Positions 37,101 to 49,510 of a DNA stretch of 64,000 bases are shown piece by piece (positions within the stretch are counted from its first letter, which is position 1; every line of letters starts with the position of its first letter). Location: the NCBI GenBank assembly GCA_905331475.1, contig CAJNYU010000040.1, positions 110,589-174,588 of the forward strand. The letters run 5' to 3'. The notes under the pieces are model-generated. The model was not told the DNA's origin, ran no database searches, and saw only the letters and a list, made by a program, of their open reading frames with translations. The position numbers were made by a program, and so were the translations under genes. The stretch is from Rotaria socialis. Taxonomy: Eukaryota; Rotifera; Eurotatoria; Philodinida; Philodinidae.

Positions 37101-39863
37101 CATAAAAAAAAGAAAGCGATGCTGTTTCTGTTTCTGGACTACTTCTACCCATTCGTTTGTAAATAGCAATATGAAACCTGTTACGTATGAATAAAGTAGA
37201 TCGATCGTTGTTTGCAAAGCCAACGTAGTCAGGTTCAATATCAAGGATTCTTTTCTTCGAGAAATTGTATTTTATTCTTATTATCTGTCGGGTCAATATC
37301 ATAAACAGATAGAGTCTTTCTTTTTTCAAATGCAATTATACATTGCTCATGCTGATTCCATGCTGACGAATAATCACAAAGAACTAAACAAATACGTAGA
37401 GGGCGATCTGATCCATTTAATTGAAGACGATGTTGTAAACTCATCTCGAGTGAGCAAACATAAAGTTCATTATATTGATTAGATGGAATGCCGTCTGAAC
37501 ATACGGAATACAGCGAAACTATTTTTAGTCAATCATTTACATTACTTAATTGATAGGTCACTAGAAAAATAATTAAATCGTTACCCACAGTAAAATCTTT
37601 AAATCGCTTGACTGTGTATTAGATGTTGTAGCTTGTCTATTCATCGTCGTTGGTAAATTTCTGTTATTATTATCATCATTTTCCAGATAATCCCAATTAG
37701 TTAATATAAGGAAATTTTTCCTTAGATCACACTGAATTAACGTGTAAGAAATTGCTTTGACAAGAAAATAAATTTGATATGTTTTCGTCGAGTGAAAAAC
37801 AAATTTTTCAAGAATACCAGGAAATTGTGTACTTGTAATGTCAAAATATTTCGTAGTACGAAATTTTTTCTTTCCATATGCTTTATTTAATGTGCATAGT
37901 TCCAAACCGGTTGCATTTATAAATTCATTTAGACAGGAACAATATTCCATTTGCATAATTCTCCCTTCGAATTCTGTGCATTTTATGGAAAAATCAGGAG
38001 ATAATTGCTTCGCATTCTTATGTTCAAAATAAGGTTGTAAGTCCGATCCACACGATGATGCAGATGATTTATAATTATCACAGTAGACAATAGAATTATC
38101 ATGTATTGCAAATAATTGTATTTCCGATGATTTCAAAGATATAGTTGAAAAATCTTTATAGAATGATAAATTTAAATAATTTTTATCAGCCATTAATAAT
38201 AGTGAACGGAAAATCTCGTTAATATGATAGAAAATATTGATTAAAATCCATTTGATTTGAATGAACAATTTCTATTGATGTAGGAATCTTATTAAGAAAT
38301 TCTAATAATTGTAAGCTGCGCTCTGTATCATCCTCATGAATAAAGCTCGGCGTACAATTTGAAAGTAATCTGTCTAGTTAACGTATTCGTTGCCAATTTG
38401 TTTCTACATACTGTTGTTTTATCTCATTAGATTGCTTTTGAACAAATTGATCTGTTATAGTTTGCTGAAATTTCGATAATTGAATTTTTAATTCTGATAA
38501 TTACTTCTCTTCATATTCTTTTTCTAAGCGTTGCGTTCTAAAATCCTGAATTTTGTTTAATACAGCAGAAATTGACATTTTACTCCTGAAATAAACCCTC
38601 GTATATTTAAAATTCTCTAAATACCGCGAAAATTTGTTCAAAATGTTCTACTTTACCTTTTGCGATCACAATATCATTTACGTTGGTTAGAGTATCGCCC
38701 ATGATTTGTTTTAGGAGTAGGCTTATTTACGTATTATTCTATGTTCGCTAAGGTTTACGGCATTTCCGCATTTTGAAAAATGATAAAAAGGAAAATGAAG
38801 ATTCTGCGGGCATTTGTTCAATCACATTCACACACTCAAGATCTTGTTTGGAATTTTAATCCCATAAGGTTTGCGAAAAACAGCTTCCTCATCAAGTGTT
38901 AAATTTTGTTATTGTAAAATTCTTCGTCACTAACTTAATTTTCACGATTGAAAATAATAAACTGATATTTCGCGTGAACAAATATTACTACTTTGAGACT
39001 AATTCTGTCAAAGGAATCTGGATCGGAAAATTTTTTTTTCGATTTCTTCCAAGAAAATTTCCATTTGCTGCAATAAAATTTGGAGAGCGATTTTATCGGC
39101 ATGTTTTGACTCAATAGTCGTTTTTGCTCTAGTCCTTACTGAAGACTTCGGGAGCAATACGTCAAGATTTTTCTTATTTTATTTATATGATCTAATCTTG
39201 AGAGATGATTTTTTTAAATATTTATTTAGATTGATTTAAAAACAAAATTAATTGAAGTTCTTCGCATATTTCAATCCATACGTATTTCAGCTTTACCAGT
39301 TGTTGATAGCGAAAAAAAACTTCACGATGTTTATTCCAAATTTGATATAATGGTATATGAAACTTTAGCTTATTCTACTGAACAAGAGCCGCTGATTTCT
39401 GTTTTGTTTTATTAGCATTTAGCAGCAACACGGGCTTATACTAATCTTGATGTGCCATTGTGTGATATACTCGATTCGATACACGATCATAATACTCGTC
39501 AATTAATAACATGTAAAAGAACAGATCACTTATTTCAATTAATGGATAAATTCGTTACTCGCGAGGTAAATAGATTTTATTTTGACATTTTCTCAACGAT
39601 CATAAAATTAGTATTTCGCCCAGGTTTCTTCGTTCATTTTTGTTTTGAAATGTATCTATTGAATATCAAATTCAACTGAATTAGATCTTTTTCTATTGTC
39701 CTTCTGTATAGGTGCATCGTTTGATAATAGTTGATGATCTTCAACATGTTATTGGTATTCTTTCCATATCCGATCTGATGAAATTCCTCATCACAACATT
39801 CGATAGTAAGATTGTTTTCATCCATATTCTTATTAATTCTTTTTCCTTTCTCGTTTAGAAATG
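34112..39863 (+). CDS. AMP-activated protein kinase gamma subunit
   Basis: Nine exons (34112-34153, 34213-34554, 35866-35987, 36059-36185, 36237-36317, 39230-39352, 39416-39565, 39712-39805, 39859-39863) give 361 codons. Four CBS repeats are visible: [17 protein letters not shown] with [28 protein letters not shown] with [29 protein letters not shown] with SKFDIM; and [16 protein letters not shown] with SISDLMKFL. These pairs form the adenine-nucleotide sensor of the AMPK heterotrimer. [10 protein letters not shown] and VHRLIIVDD keep the His-Arg positions used for phosphate contact. The intron after exon 3 uses a GC donor (GATAG|GCAAAC). The final exon adds only the last codon and stop; reading through the previous donor would give a slightly longer tail. 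Intron 5 (36318-39229) is 2.9 kb and holds a nested minus-strand remnant. It belongs to the short-isoform class (PRKAG1-like). Confidence 0.9.
37060..38577 (-). pseudogene. Decayed coiled-coil / beta-propeller-like gene nested in an AMPK gamma intron
   Basis: On the minus strand, starting at [19 protein letters not shown] (38577), a helical N-terminal part ([18 protein letters not shown], then [13 protein letters not shown]) is followed by a beta-rich part: [46 protein letters not shown], then after an intron-like gap [19 protein letters not shown] and [15 protein letters not shown]. At least two stops interrupt the helical part (after EKEYEEK and NWQRIR), while the beta part has long open frames (a 231-codon frame at 37573-38268). 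The repeated beta segments suggest a WD/NHL-like propeller. I do not recognise the family. It could be a recently dead gene or one with a mis-set 5' end. Confidence 0.5.
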
Positions 39864-42094
39864 AGTCGCACTAGTTCGACTACATCAAATAGTTTAGCAA
39901 ATGGCACTGGCTTTGTCTGTCAATCAATAGATAGTTGACATTTTACAAACTCTTAATCGAAATGTGTTTCGCGTTCATATTTAATATAACAGAAACTGTT
40001 TTATCACATGTCCATTATACTGCACTATTCGCTAACTCTTGTTACGGTTTTCTTCTTTTTTTGCGGGCTGTTGGTTCTTTTCTTTTCTTTTCTTTTGGTT
40101 TAGACTTATAAAAGGCAGACAATAATGATAAAAGATTTTTTTCTTCCATTTTCGGTTCTTTTGTTGCTGATTGTCTTTCATCGTTTCGAAACATCCTTAT
40201 TTTCTCATTTATTAACAAAACTATAGATATCCAATGAGAAACAAGAGAATATTGTTCATTACGATACTTACTTTTTCTGTTGCCTGTTCAAGAACTACCC
40301 TTGTATTTATTCTTGTCTTCAATCGTCTTTTTTTGTCTCGCTATTTAGAATCAATCGGAAGCTAACCGATATTTTCTATTGACATTTGGAAACAATGTAA
40401 CAACATGTTGCCAAATGTGCTGAGGAAAAATGTATTAGAGAAATAAAATAACATTTTTCTTTTGAGTATTGCTAAAAATTGGCTGGAATTTTTTTAAATT
40501 CGAATGATAGAAAGAAAAAAATCTGTAATTGCGAATAATGAAAGCATGATCTTGATAATATGTTCTAATCGAGTAAATAAACATGTCTCTGTACATTTCA
40601 ATATGTTAATCTCATCGATTCCACTTGAAATTCAGATTCGTTTTTTAAAGTATCGTTGATTTCTGGAAACTAGCCAGCGCAGCTATTTAGTGAAAAATCT
40701 ACCTTATTTCAAAGATCGGCTACTTTCACATTACTTATGTTTGTATTTCGTTTGATAAATTTTGTAATAATAGCATAGCGTGGGTGTCAAGGGGGAAACG
40801 GCGGATTTGGAATTTTGAGAATCCCAAAATCCTAAACGTGAATGATGGAATTTCCACCTGGATTTTTCCCATATGTAAGTCTCATGATTCTTAGAAAGTT
40901 CTAAAATGTTCAGCGCAAACAGACGTTTCTTTTTCAAGACAATGAATGCGCAAGAAATACTCATTTTATGGCGCGGCCAGAAAATCCAGTCGTTTTTGAA
41001 AATTCAATATTTTAAGAAGGAAACATTTATTCGAGTTGAAACTTTTAGGATCTTTTATGGGCCATGAAACCTATATATGGGAAGAATTTCAGGTCGAAAC
41101 TACGTCATTCACAGAGCGGAAAATGCTTTTCAATTTATGGGATTTTGAAAATCCCAAAAATCCACTTTTTCCCCCTTGGTGGGTGTACAAATCTGCTGTA
41201 ATCAGAAAACCTTATTTCTTTTTTTTTTAATTCTTCCCAATAAATAATTGGGCGCTTAATTGGTGTTCATGGTCGGCGGCTGGTGAAGAACCGGAAAACC
41301 TCGCTTTTGAAAATTGTACTTTTCATTGCCTTCAAATTGACTTTTTTCTTTTTGTGCAAATTATGATAAATCCATCTGAATTGTAACATGAATGGTAATG
41401 GCTATATCAGATTGGTTCTGAGAGCTTCTCAATGCATACGAGTTCCGATCATGAAAGAATATTGGAGCATTTGTCAGCTGATCCCAATTATCAAAATGTC
41501 AGCATCTAATGATTTTATGTATTTAACTAGAATTGGTTTAGCAGAAGAAAATATTATACATGAATTTTGGATAGAAGACACGCAATACTCAAAGTATTCA
41601 GTAACCACCATAGTAACACTCAGGATGCAGATCATTTGAAGCGTTTGAAGTTAATTGAAACAAATATTCATTAGTTGAAAACAAGAAAAACACTATACTA
41701 ATTACGAAATCATGTTTAATAAATCAGATCAGTTTGCTTTCTCTATTAAAAGTTTTCTATTGACATATCAAAAATTTCGAGCACATAAATTAATCAAAGC
41801 CTTTTTTTTATTATACTGTTTCGTCTGAGATATATCGAATAGATATTATTTAAAAATTTTATTCTTTCTCTTTTGTCAATATGAATTAATTTTGCATTAA
41901 AATATTTTAAAAACAAGCGATGAATCATCACTATAGTAATAACACAAAGTAGACTTCTTTTTCTCGGAAATTTAATTGAGATAACTATTAGATTGCATAG
42001 GCAACACATCATAGGTAGATAATATATTTATTCAAGATAAGAGATTGCAACATAGATGCAGATTATAAAGAAGAAAGAACCATGATGATCTATT
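39864..42094. other. Intergenic with one foldback element
   Basis: AMPK gamma 3' flank to about 40.2 kb (this part is duplicated at 48.95-49.5 kb), then the inverted-repeat element at 40.78-41.19 kb. An 83-codon frame at 41388-41639 has no recognisable motif. Confidence 0.5.
40781..41189. repeat. MITE-like element with long imperfect inverted ends
   Basis: The left end GTCAAGGGGGAAA and the right end TTTCCCCCTTGGT (reverse complement ACCAAGGGGGAAA) begin arms of about 130 nt. These share GGATTT and AATCCCA, then TTCCCATAT and CATG blocks, with indels. The spacer is about 125 nt and no protein is encoded. Probably an old non-autonomous DNA transposon. Confidence 0.65.
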
Positions 42095-44793
42095 GTGTAT
42101 ATATATGGACGGAAGGGGGTCTCGATTTTTAAAAATTTTCTATTATTAACATGGAATATAAGTTATGCAATTGATGCTGGCTTTAAAGAATTAGGAACTT
42201 GTCGTCTGAAAGATAAAGATACGACACATTATGGTATAACAGTTTGTGGACTGTGCCATGTAACGATTGACTATTTCAAATTAGCATATAAAATTGATTT
42301 AACACATTTAGATGGTAAATTTAGTCGAACAAATGGTCAATGTGATAAAAGTATTGTGAAAGACATAACAAATAGCTTAAAAAAATTTCTAAATAAAACT
42401 CTTAATTCATGGGAATATCCTCAAACAGTAAAAATCATAGCAGCATCAAATACAAAAACAGATTTAAAAGAAATGCTCAAAGAAAAAAGTCATTTCGATA
42501 GTGAAACATTTGTTGGAGGATCGAAATTAATTTTAAAACGATATCAAATCACAGTAGATTCAATTATGAAAGATGATCATTATGATCAAGCACGTAAAAC
42601 GTTCGGTGAGTTGTGACATATATTACGAGTTGGCTTATTTCTTTTACTAGTAAATTATTTTAAATAATTTCTTTTATTTAAACGAGTTTTATAGTCATTC
42701 AAATTTTATTGAACTTGAAAAGAAATCTCCGACTAATATTCTTGTCGAAAGAATTTTTAAAGAAAACGAATATGCGAACATGTATGAGTTGTACAGGTCA
42801 ACAGCGCCAAGCAAACAAAAATATTGATTAAAATATGCAAAAAAAAAGGAAATTATTTCTAAGTGGTTATTTTATATCGACTGGTGTTAGTTTATTTAAG
42901 AGAAAAAAGTCAAAAGGTAAATGTTCACATGGAGTAAAAATAAACTGGATTCAATTCATGGTCATTTACATTATCGAATAACATATATGGCCTATCAAAC
43001 CAAGATCGGAATTTTAAAAAAAGCTTCAAAATGATATTGGTGATCAAACTTTTTCTTGATTTTTAGCATTGAAAAAAATCGAAATAACTAATGGTAAAAC
43101 CGTTCAGCGTACTGAAAAACAACTCATTTCTCCAATCATGTTTTCAATTGAATTAACGAACCAGCCAGCCATGGTCCAACAATTCAAATGAATTATGCAA
43201 TTAAAAGTTTTAAATCTCAAAGAATTAATCTTCGCTTGCAATGAAGTGATACGTAAAAATTATTAACTACGAATAGTGTAGAAAAAAATTTAGCATTGCC
43301 TAATACAACGTCTCAAACAATTGATTTTACATTACCGAAAACTTTTCAACAAAGATTTACCAATGATATCGTCATATTTACTTTATCAACATGGGTGAAT
43401 CCATGGAGACCCACCCACTTTTCTGGAAAGGTTTTTTTTCGATTTTTGTTTCAGTCGAAACTTCCGGTATGCTGTAGAAAATACTTTTGATGCAAACAAA
43501 ACTATGACCTTGCTAGCGGGAAATATTGAGTTCTGGAAGATTTTTTCGGAACGACTATAGTATATTGTCCGACAAAGGTTTCCGAATTTTTTCATGCTGA
43601 AAAATATGAAAGCTCTTTAGAAAACCTTTAAATGGAAAAAAATTAGGCCATTCCTATTGAAAGTCTTGAGTTCTGAGTCATTTCTTCTGAAAATAACGCT
43701 AACTCTCGTTTGCCATGCTGAGTGACACTAATTTATTTGAAGGATTTTCATTAGACTAATGATAAAGATAATGATGTTCAGGATGATACATCGCTGCTAC
43801 AATGGTGACATCGATTTACCCTAAACCATCAGCTTGAGACTGAACGAATCTGGCATAGTAGGAAACTAAGAGAATTTTCCGATGTGTTGAAGTGTTGAAT
43901 ATCACTGTTAAGTTTCATTCTACAAAATCTGATACATTGAAATCGACATAAAAAAAAGAAATTTATTTAAATGTAAATGTCCTGATGTGTGTTGGTCGAG
44001 ATGTTTGTGATGGTATTGAACCGTTTTGTGACTAATCGGTTGGAATTCATGCATCATTCGAATCCCTCGCATTGTACTTGAGGGTGTGTGGATGTAGGTG
44101 TTGCTATTCTAACTGTTTCACTCACACCCACACCCTCAAGAAATCAGAAAACGTACCAGCTGGTAATGACCTTTTCCAATATCCGATGATTCATCTCGTA
44201 ATCTTATTCATCCGAAATCCCGATATTTGTACATAAGACTTTACATTTAAAGACGTCCTTACAACGAGATCGAAAGTTTATCATTCAGTAGTATGTTGTT
44301 CCTTTTGATTCCGCGGTCTCACTTCTGTGAGACGATCTGATGTCATTTCTCTCGCGTTACGTGGGCGAAGTCATTAGTCGACGTTGTCCTAAGAGCAAAT
44401 TATGATCAAGGTCGTTTCTTTGAGAAAGGAACAAAAATCCTTCAAATAAATTAGTGCCACTTAGCATGACAAACGACAGTCAGCGTTATTTTCAGAAGAA
44501 ATGACTCCGAACTCAAGACTTTCAATAGGAATGGTCTAATTTTTTTGCATCAAAAGTGTTTTCTACAGCATACCGGAAGTTCTGACTGAAAAAAAGTCGA
44601 AAAAAAACCTTTCCAGAAAAGTGGATGGGTCTCCGCGGATTCACCCACATATAATAATCAAACAAAAAAAATTGCGTATGAAAAGGATGAAGCAGTACCT
44701 GTTTATTTTGAATTAAATTCAATTTCAATTCTGAAAGCTAATAATTATTTTATTATTTTTCTTCTATTATTTATTTATAAAATTCATTCATAA
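42095..44793 (+). pseudogene. VWA7-like secreted/membrane protein gene, decayed and split by an insertion
   Basis: A 173-codon opening frame (42095-42616) begins with a hydrophobic leader. It carries THYGITVCGLCHVTIDYF, and then HFDSETFVGG with DQARKTFGEL, as in the N-terminal region of VWA7-type proteins, where H-x-IT and a helical AR-x-x-G-x-L-H segment precede DFYSHSNW. That block follows as FYSHSNFIELEKK near 42690, then RTCMSCTG, LFLSGYF and KGKCSHG, also in family order. These later pieces are in shifted frames with stops. The segment FTLPKTFQQRFTNDIVIFTL ends at the insertion. Beyond it, 44652-44793 encodes AYEKDEAVPVYFELNSI and a hydrophobic tail FIIFLLLFIYKIHS before a stop. The VWA domain itself is not recognised. 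The family call rests on motif order. Confidence 0.55.
43388..44651. mobile_element. Non-autonomous DNA element with 240-370 bp inverted ends
   Basis: The left end TGGGTGAATCCATGGAGACC and right end (reverse complement) TGGGTGAATCCGCGGAGACC start arms that remain alignable to about 43753 on the left and about 44407 on the right. Shared blocks include CCACTTTTCTGGAAAGG, ACTTCCGGTATGCTGTAGAA and AGTCATTTCTTCTGAAAATA. The left arm has about 130 extra nt after TTTTGATGCAA. The interior (43754-44406) has no transposase frame but contains a smaller hairpin at 44089-44142 (TTGAGGGTGTG against CACACCCTCAA-like). It interrupts the VWA7-like gene. A clear target-site duplication was not found. Confidence 0.8.
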
Positions 44794-44970
44794 GAAAAAT
44801 AAAAGTTGATCGCAAGAGCGTGCCTTTTAATTGTAGATCTTGCGTCGTGTATATTTTTTTGATATTAAATCGAAATGAGAAAACGCTATGATATTAATTA
44901 TTAAAAATTAATCTCTTTTAATAAAAAAAATATGTTGACCTAGCCCTATAGAATTTATTATTTAGATAGA

Positions 44971-45051
44971 CTATTTATCTTGAGGATAAGTACAGATGCC
45001 AACATTCTCTTCAACGCAACCATATCTAAACTCATCCTCAAGATAAAATAG
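44971..45051. repeat. Short inverted repeat
   Basis: CTATTTATCTTGAGGAT and ATCCTCAAGATAAAATAG pair over 17-18 bp with one mismatch, around a 46-nt loop. No gene context. Confidence 0.6.
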
Positions 45052-47610
45052 AAATAACTATTTATTGAGCTTATATCTTGAATCAAAAGGTGGCTTACTA
45101 TAGATATTTCGATAAGACTTGCGAAAGAATACATTCGCCAGAAAGTGTATATTATAAATCGGTTAGACTTTTTGTTTTTGTTGTTAGAGATTAGTTAATT
45201 GGCTTCACAATTTTTAATAATTACTTAAAGTTGAATATACTATTTAGAATGATCAAAATATAACGAATCAGTAATTATTGGTAAAGGCACGTTAAACTAG
45301 TATGTTTTTTTGCAGAACATCGTTAGCAAATATTAAAGCAAAAAGTAATGATATATCCGAATGTCACGGATTTTTGTTTTTGTATTAATATTGATGAAGA
45401 TGATGGAAGAGCAAGTAAGACTAACGTTTCATTGTTAAAAAAGTTTTCAAAATCAGGAATCCACGTTTTTTTGACCCTGTAGATATAATAGATATCTGTA
45501 TAACGCAAGCCTGAATTACCTGAACGCACACAACTAAACGATGAAACAAAAACCCACGTCCAATATTTGCATAACTCTTTGATTCATATTTGAATTATTT
45601 CGTATCGTTAGCCTCATAGATTTGGGAAATCTTTAGCAGAAGATGGCGGAAAGACAATCCATAAGCATTCGAAAGTTAGCAGAAATGTCTCGGTGACAAA
45701 TACAAAATGTTTGAAAGTGTATACACAATGGATCCAGGCAATGCGAGTATTTTTTTAAATTAAATATCTCAACTTAACACCTAATTCTTGAATACTGTGA
45801 AACGAACATTAACACTGTTATTAAAAACCCATCAACTTCAGAATTCACTAAATGTGGCACTCAAATATTTCTCTTCGTTCTGAATGCGTAATCATGAATG
45901 CTTTTTGCAAATAATATTTCGGCTAAATTCATCGAATGCCATTTCTTTCTCGCTATATAGTGGAAATAAATCCTTTTCAGTTCTGCATACAACGATAGCA
46001 TAGTCAAAATTTGTATGCCACGAGATACATGTCCCACCATAAAAAGTAACTCATTATGATTCATCGTATCACGCCTATGATAGCTCTATTTGTTTTTTTA
46101 TTACTCTCTAATTGTTCTTATGTCCGCACTTGGATGTTTTCCTTTAAGTACGAAAAGCAAAGTTTCATCTCAACTTGAAGTTCTCCTTATACTACATCAC
46201 TTCATATTCATGAAATATTTACATTATTTTTGTCATAGAAACGTGTTTGACTGCATATTAACATAAATAAATGCAAGAATACGAGAGCCTTAGAAGAATA
46301 TAAATTGATCATAGTCAACACTTAACTTTGTTACTCTCTTCAGAACCAAGAAATAAAATATTGCTAACAGCGATTCGATATAAATTAGATCTTTTCTCTT
46401 TGACAAACTGGCCGTCTGCTACACGCGCTCTTTCGACAGCAGTTGAGCTGAATACCATGACGCACATGCGATATGTTACTTTTGATGAATATGCGAAAAT
46501 GTTTTCGACTCCTTGTGAAAACACACTTGAGTTCGCACAGTTTTACCGAAGTATTTTCTTCTTATGCCCATTTATGGATCGTATTTACATCGTGTTTCAC
46601 ATTGTAAATGTACGAGATTCATCTCATTGAAGAGCGAGTTAGAGTTTTAACACATCCTCCTCTCGCAAATATGCATATTGAATGCTAAACTAATTAAAGA
46701 AAATATTTTTTTGTCTTCGTAATGGTTTACGAATGACGCTGGAGAAAAAATACAGTCGCTTAAATAAATACTTCATTTGAATGTTTATCTGAGCAATCAT
46801 GTAAAAGAAAATGACTATTTTTTATAAAATAATCCTTGCAGTCAAAACAACCTAGGAATTAATCTAGCAGAGAGAGAAAGAGAGAAATTACTGAGTAAAC
46901 TTTGTCTCCTTAACTTTGTTTGGAAGTCACAGCCATGTAAAATAAATATTTATTTTGCAAGGAAAATATGAAATGAAATAAATTATGGTTATTGATAGAG
47001 TGTAATCAATGCAATTGTTGAATATCTCAAATTCGTTCAAAAATCTAACGAATACTTCTTAGTAACAGAAAATTAAAAGAGAACAAAAATATATTACTGA
47101 TTGGTTATAAAGTTGAGGTACATTTATAAGGCAACATAGGTACGACTTGAATCCGTTGCGGTTTATTTAACTCTACAACCAGGATAAATCCTAAAGAGAC
47201 ATAGTGCCGAATACAAGTAACGCGTGAAAAATGAAAGCAATTAACATAAAGCCTAAACCTTAATTAATAAATATAAATCGCTTCGAACAACATCAGATTA
47301 AATATCGAAGTGTCATTTATTAGTGACCGTTATAATGTTAGTTCGACTTCAGCGATGGTACTCTTGAGCTGTTTCAAAAGTGTACCCAATCATGATTTCA
47401 TCTCATATTCCACTTTCTTATTGTACCGATTGGCAAGGACTAGGGCTCATCTAACACAATTGATTATCTCGACTCGCGGAAATCTACGAACAATTGGAGA
47501 ATATTTGTTCAAATTCCATTAATACTGTTTCGATAATCATAACATTTTAACTCTTTATTTTCCGCTATTATTTTAATACATTGAATCGTTTAACCTCAAG
47601 CTTTTCTCGT

Positions 47611-47793
47611 TTACGACTTTACGGTATCTTTCATTCTTCGACTGTTGAATTGAAAGACATGCAGTTGTTCAGTCAGCATATCGATTTGATGTTTATTCTC
47701 GAAGATACGTTCGACCATTTCCGTTTTGAAGGATTCAAGAGAGACACTCGTTTTTTGACCTTCAGCTGCCATTTGCGTGAGAATTATCAGCAC
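47611..47793 (-). pseudogene. Coiled-coil fragment, unknown family
   Basis: A 60-codon minus-strand frame reads MAAEGQKTSVSLESFKTEM, then ENKHQIDMLTEQLHVFQFN, an amphipathic helical composition unlike random AT-rich sequence. I could not find neighbouring exons. It may be a remnant or a small exon of an unrecognised gene. Confidence 0.25.
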
Positions 47794-48544
47794 AGATTAC
47801 CTCGTAAATTCTCCTTAAAATGGATGACAAATGATGGAAATGGATAACGGATACTCACAAAACGTTGTTCGTGATTCGTTATCGAATTACGATCTTGGAA
47901 CAACGCAGTCTTTTTGTTGAGTCGAAGGTTGCCGATTTTGACGTCTTTTAGAAAGAAAATTGACTTGATAGGTAGTTTGTATTATGCTTTGTTGTTCAGT
48001 GGTGTTAACATCATTAGAAACATAGAATACGAAGTTTGTCAATTGGAACTATTATTTTATTCTGCATAAACATATGGTTTTCGATTTTGATTCAACCACT
48101 AACATTGCGATGTTACTAATAGATTGTAACACATAGAATATATGCTCACTATTTGACTTGACCGAGAGCAAGCGTTGTGATGTTCCTTCGAAGAAATTTG
48201 AATTGTTGCATAGTCTCATGAATTAATACATGGTTTGGTGATCGAACATAATTCGAAACTGGCGTCTGTAAATAAACATTGCATACAGCACATCGTATAC
48301 GACTGTTTAGATGCTACTGCATTACACTTGATTCTGCCATTATTTCGAACAATAGTCACTAAAATAGTCACGAGCGACAAAACTTTAAAAATAAGCCGAA
48401 GAAAATGTCAAACAGTTCAAATATGTTGACTGAATCATTCATGTTCTTCTTCTCATATGAGCCTGTTGAAAGCTCTGCAGACACGAAATCTCAAAATTAT
48501 ATACTCTAATCTTTATGATAATCATGCAATACCGATTTAGAATG

Positions 48545-49510
48545 ATTTGTAAGCATATTCGTTGTATCTTTCTATGCACACGCATACGAACCTTACCAAT
48601 TATTGATAGTATACAAGCAGCAATGCTTCCTGGAACCAGTTTCACATTTGATTCGTTTTATTAGCGTTTAAACGACAGCATTGGCCGGCACTAATCTTGA
48701 CCTACCATTATGTCTCGTACTCAATTCAATAGATGGTCCTAATACTCATCAATTAATAGCATGCAAAAAAAAACAGATCGCTCGCTTCAATAAATGGATA
48801 AATTCGTTACTTCGGAGGTAAATAGATGCTGTTATTATATGTTGTCGGTAAACATAAAAAACAAGAAGAAAGAATTCCGCCTACTTTTTTCTTTCATTCT
48901 TTTTTTTATATTAATCTAATGGCGCACTCAACTGAAATAGAGCTTTTCATATTATCTACGCATCGATGTAGGTACTTCGTCTGATAATAGCTGATGACAA
49001 TCAACAGATTATTAGCATTCTTTTCATATCTGATCATTTGAAATTCTTTATATCAGCATTTAAGAATAATTTTGTTTTCATTTTATTGAATCGATAGCCA
49101 TATAGAAATTTTCTATGCATTTTTCCTCGGTAAGAAATCCATCGTACTAATTCGAATATATCAAAAATAGTATAGCATATGAAAACATCATTGTGTATGT
49201 TAATCAACAGATGCTTGACATTTTATAATTCATAATCGCAATAGATTTCTTGTTCATATTTAATATAGACGACATCGTTCATTCCATGTTCATAACACTT
49301 CACTGTTCATTAACTCTTGTTAAGTGTTTTCTTTTCGTTGGATTCACATTATTATTTGACCTGTTGAATTTTCTGTTCTTCAAACTTATAACAAACAGAT
49401 AAAAATGACAACTGACTTTTTTTCTTTTTTGGGATTTTCTTTCGTCACCTTCGAACATCCTTTCTTGCTTGTTTTCTCATTGAATAACAAGACTAAAGAT
49501 AGCTAGCGGC
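48545..49510 (+). pseudogene. Decayed duplicate of the AMPK gamma 3' end
   Basis: Nucleotide blocks match AMPK gamma exons 6-8 and the 3' flank in order. CCTTACCAATTATTGATAG recalls exon 6. ACTAATCTTGACCTACCATT and AATGGATAAATTCGTTACT recall exon 7, including its donor GAGGTAAATAG. GATAATAGCTGATGA and ATATCTGATCATTTGAAATT recall exon 8. The region that follows, around TTCATATTTAATATA and AACTCTTGTTA, recalls the 3' flank (about 39.95-40.2 kb). Many substitutions and small indels disrupt the frame, and exons 1-5 are absent. It is a partial segmental duplication lying 9 kb downstream in the same orientation, not a processed copy, because the introns are retained. Confidence 0.8.

Larger units (their letters stand above)
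44794..48544. other. Long intergenic stretch, no firm gene
   Basis: Contains the hairpin at 44971-45051 and several short frames (for example 46328-46630 plus, 100 codons) without motifs. A frame near 45.33-45.48 kb reads INIDEDDGRASKTNVSLLKK, which looks non-random, but I cannot place it. Confidence 0.4.

Noticed and set aside
44040-44070. ATTCGAATCC resembling a tRNA T-loop
   Set aside because: No matching acceptor stem, D arm or anticodon arm on either side; no tRNA found elsewhere by eye.
46315-46630. Overlapping 69- and 100-codon frames
   Set aside because: Mutual antisense frames with no recognisable domain.
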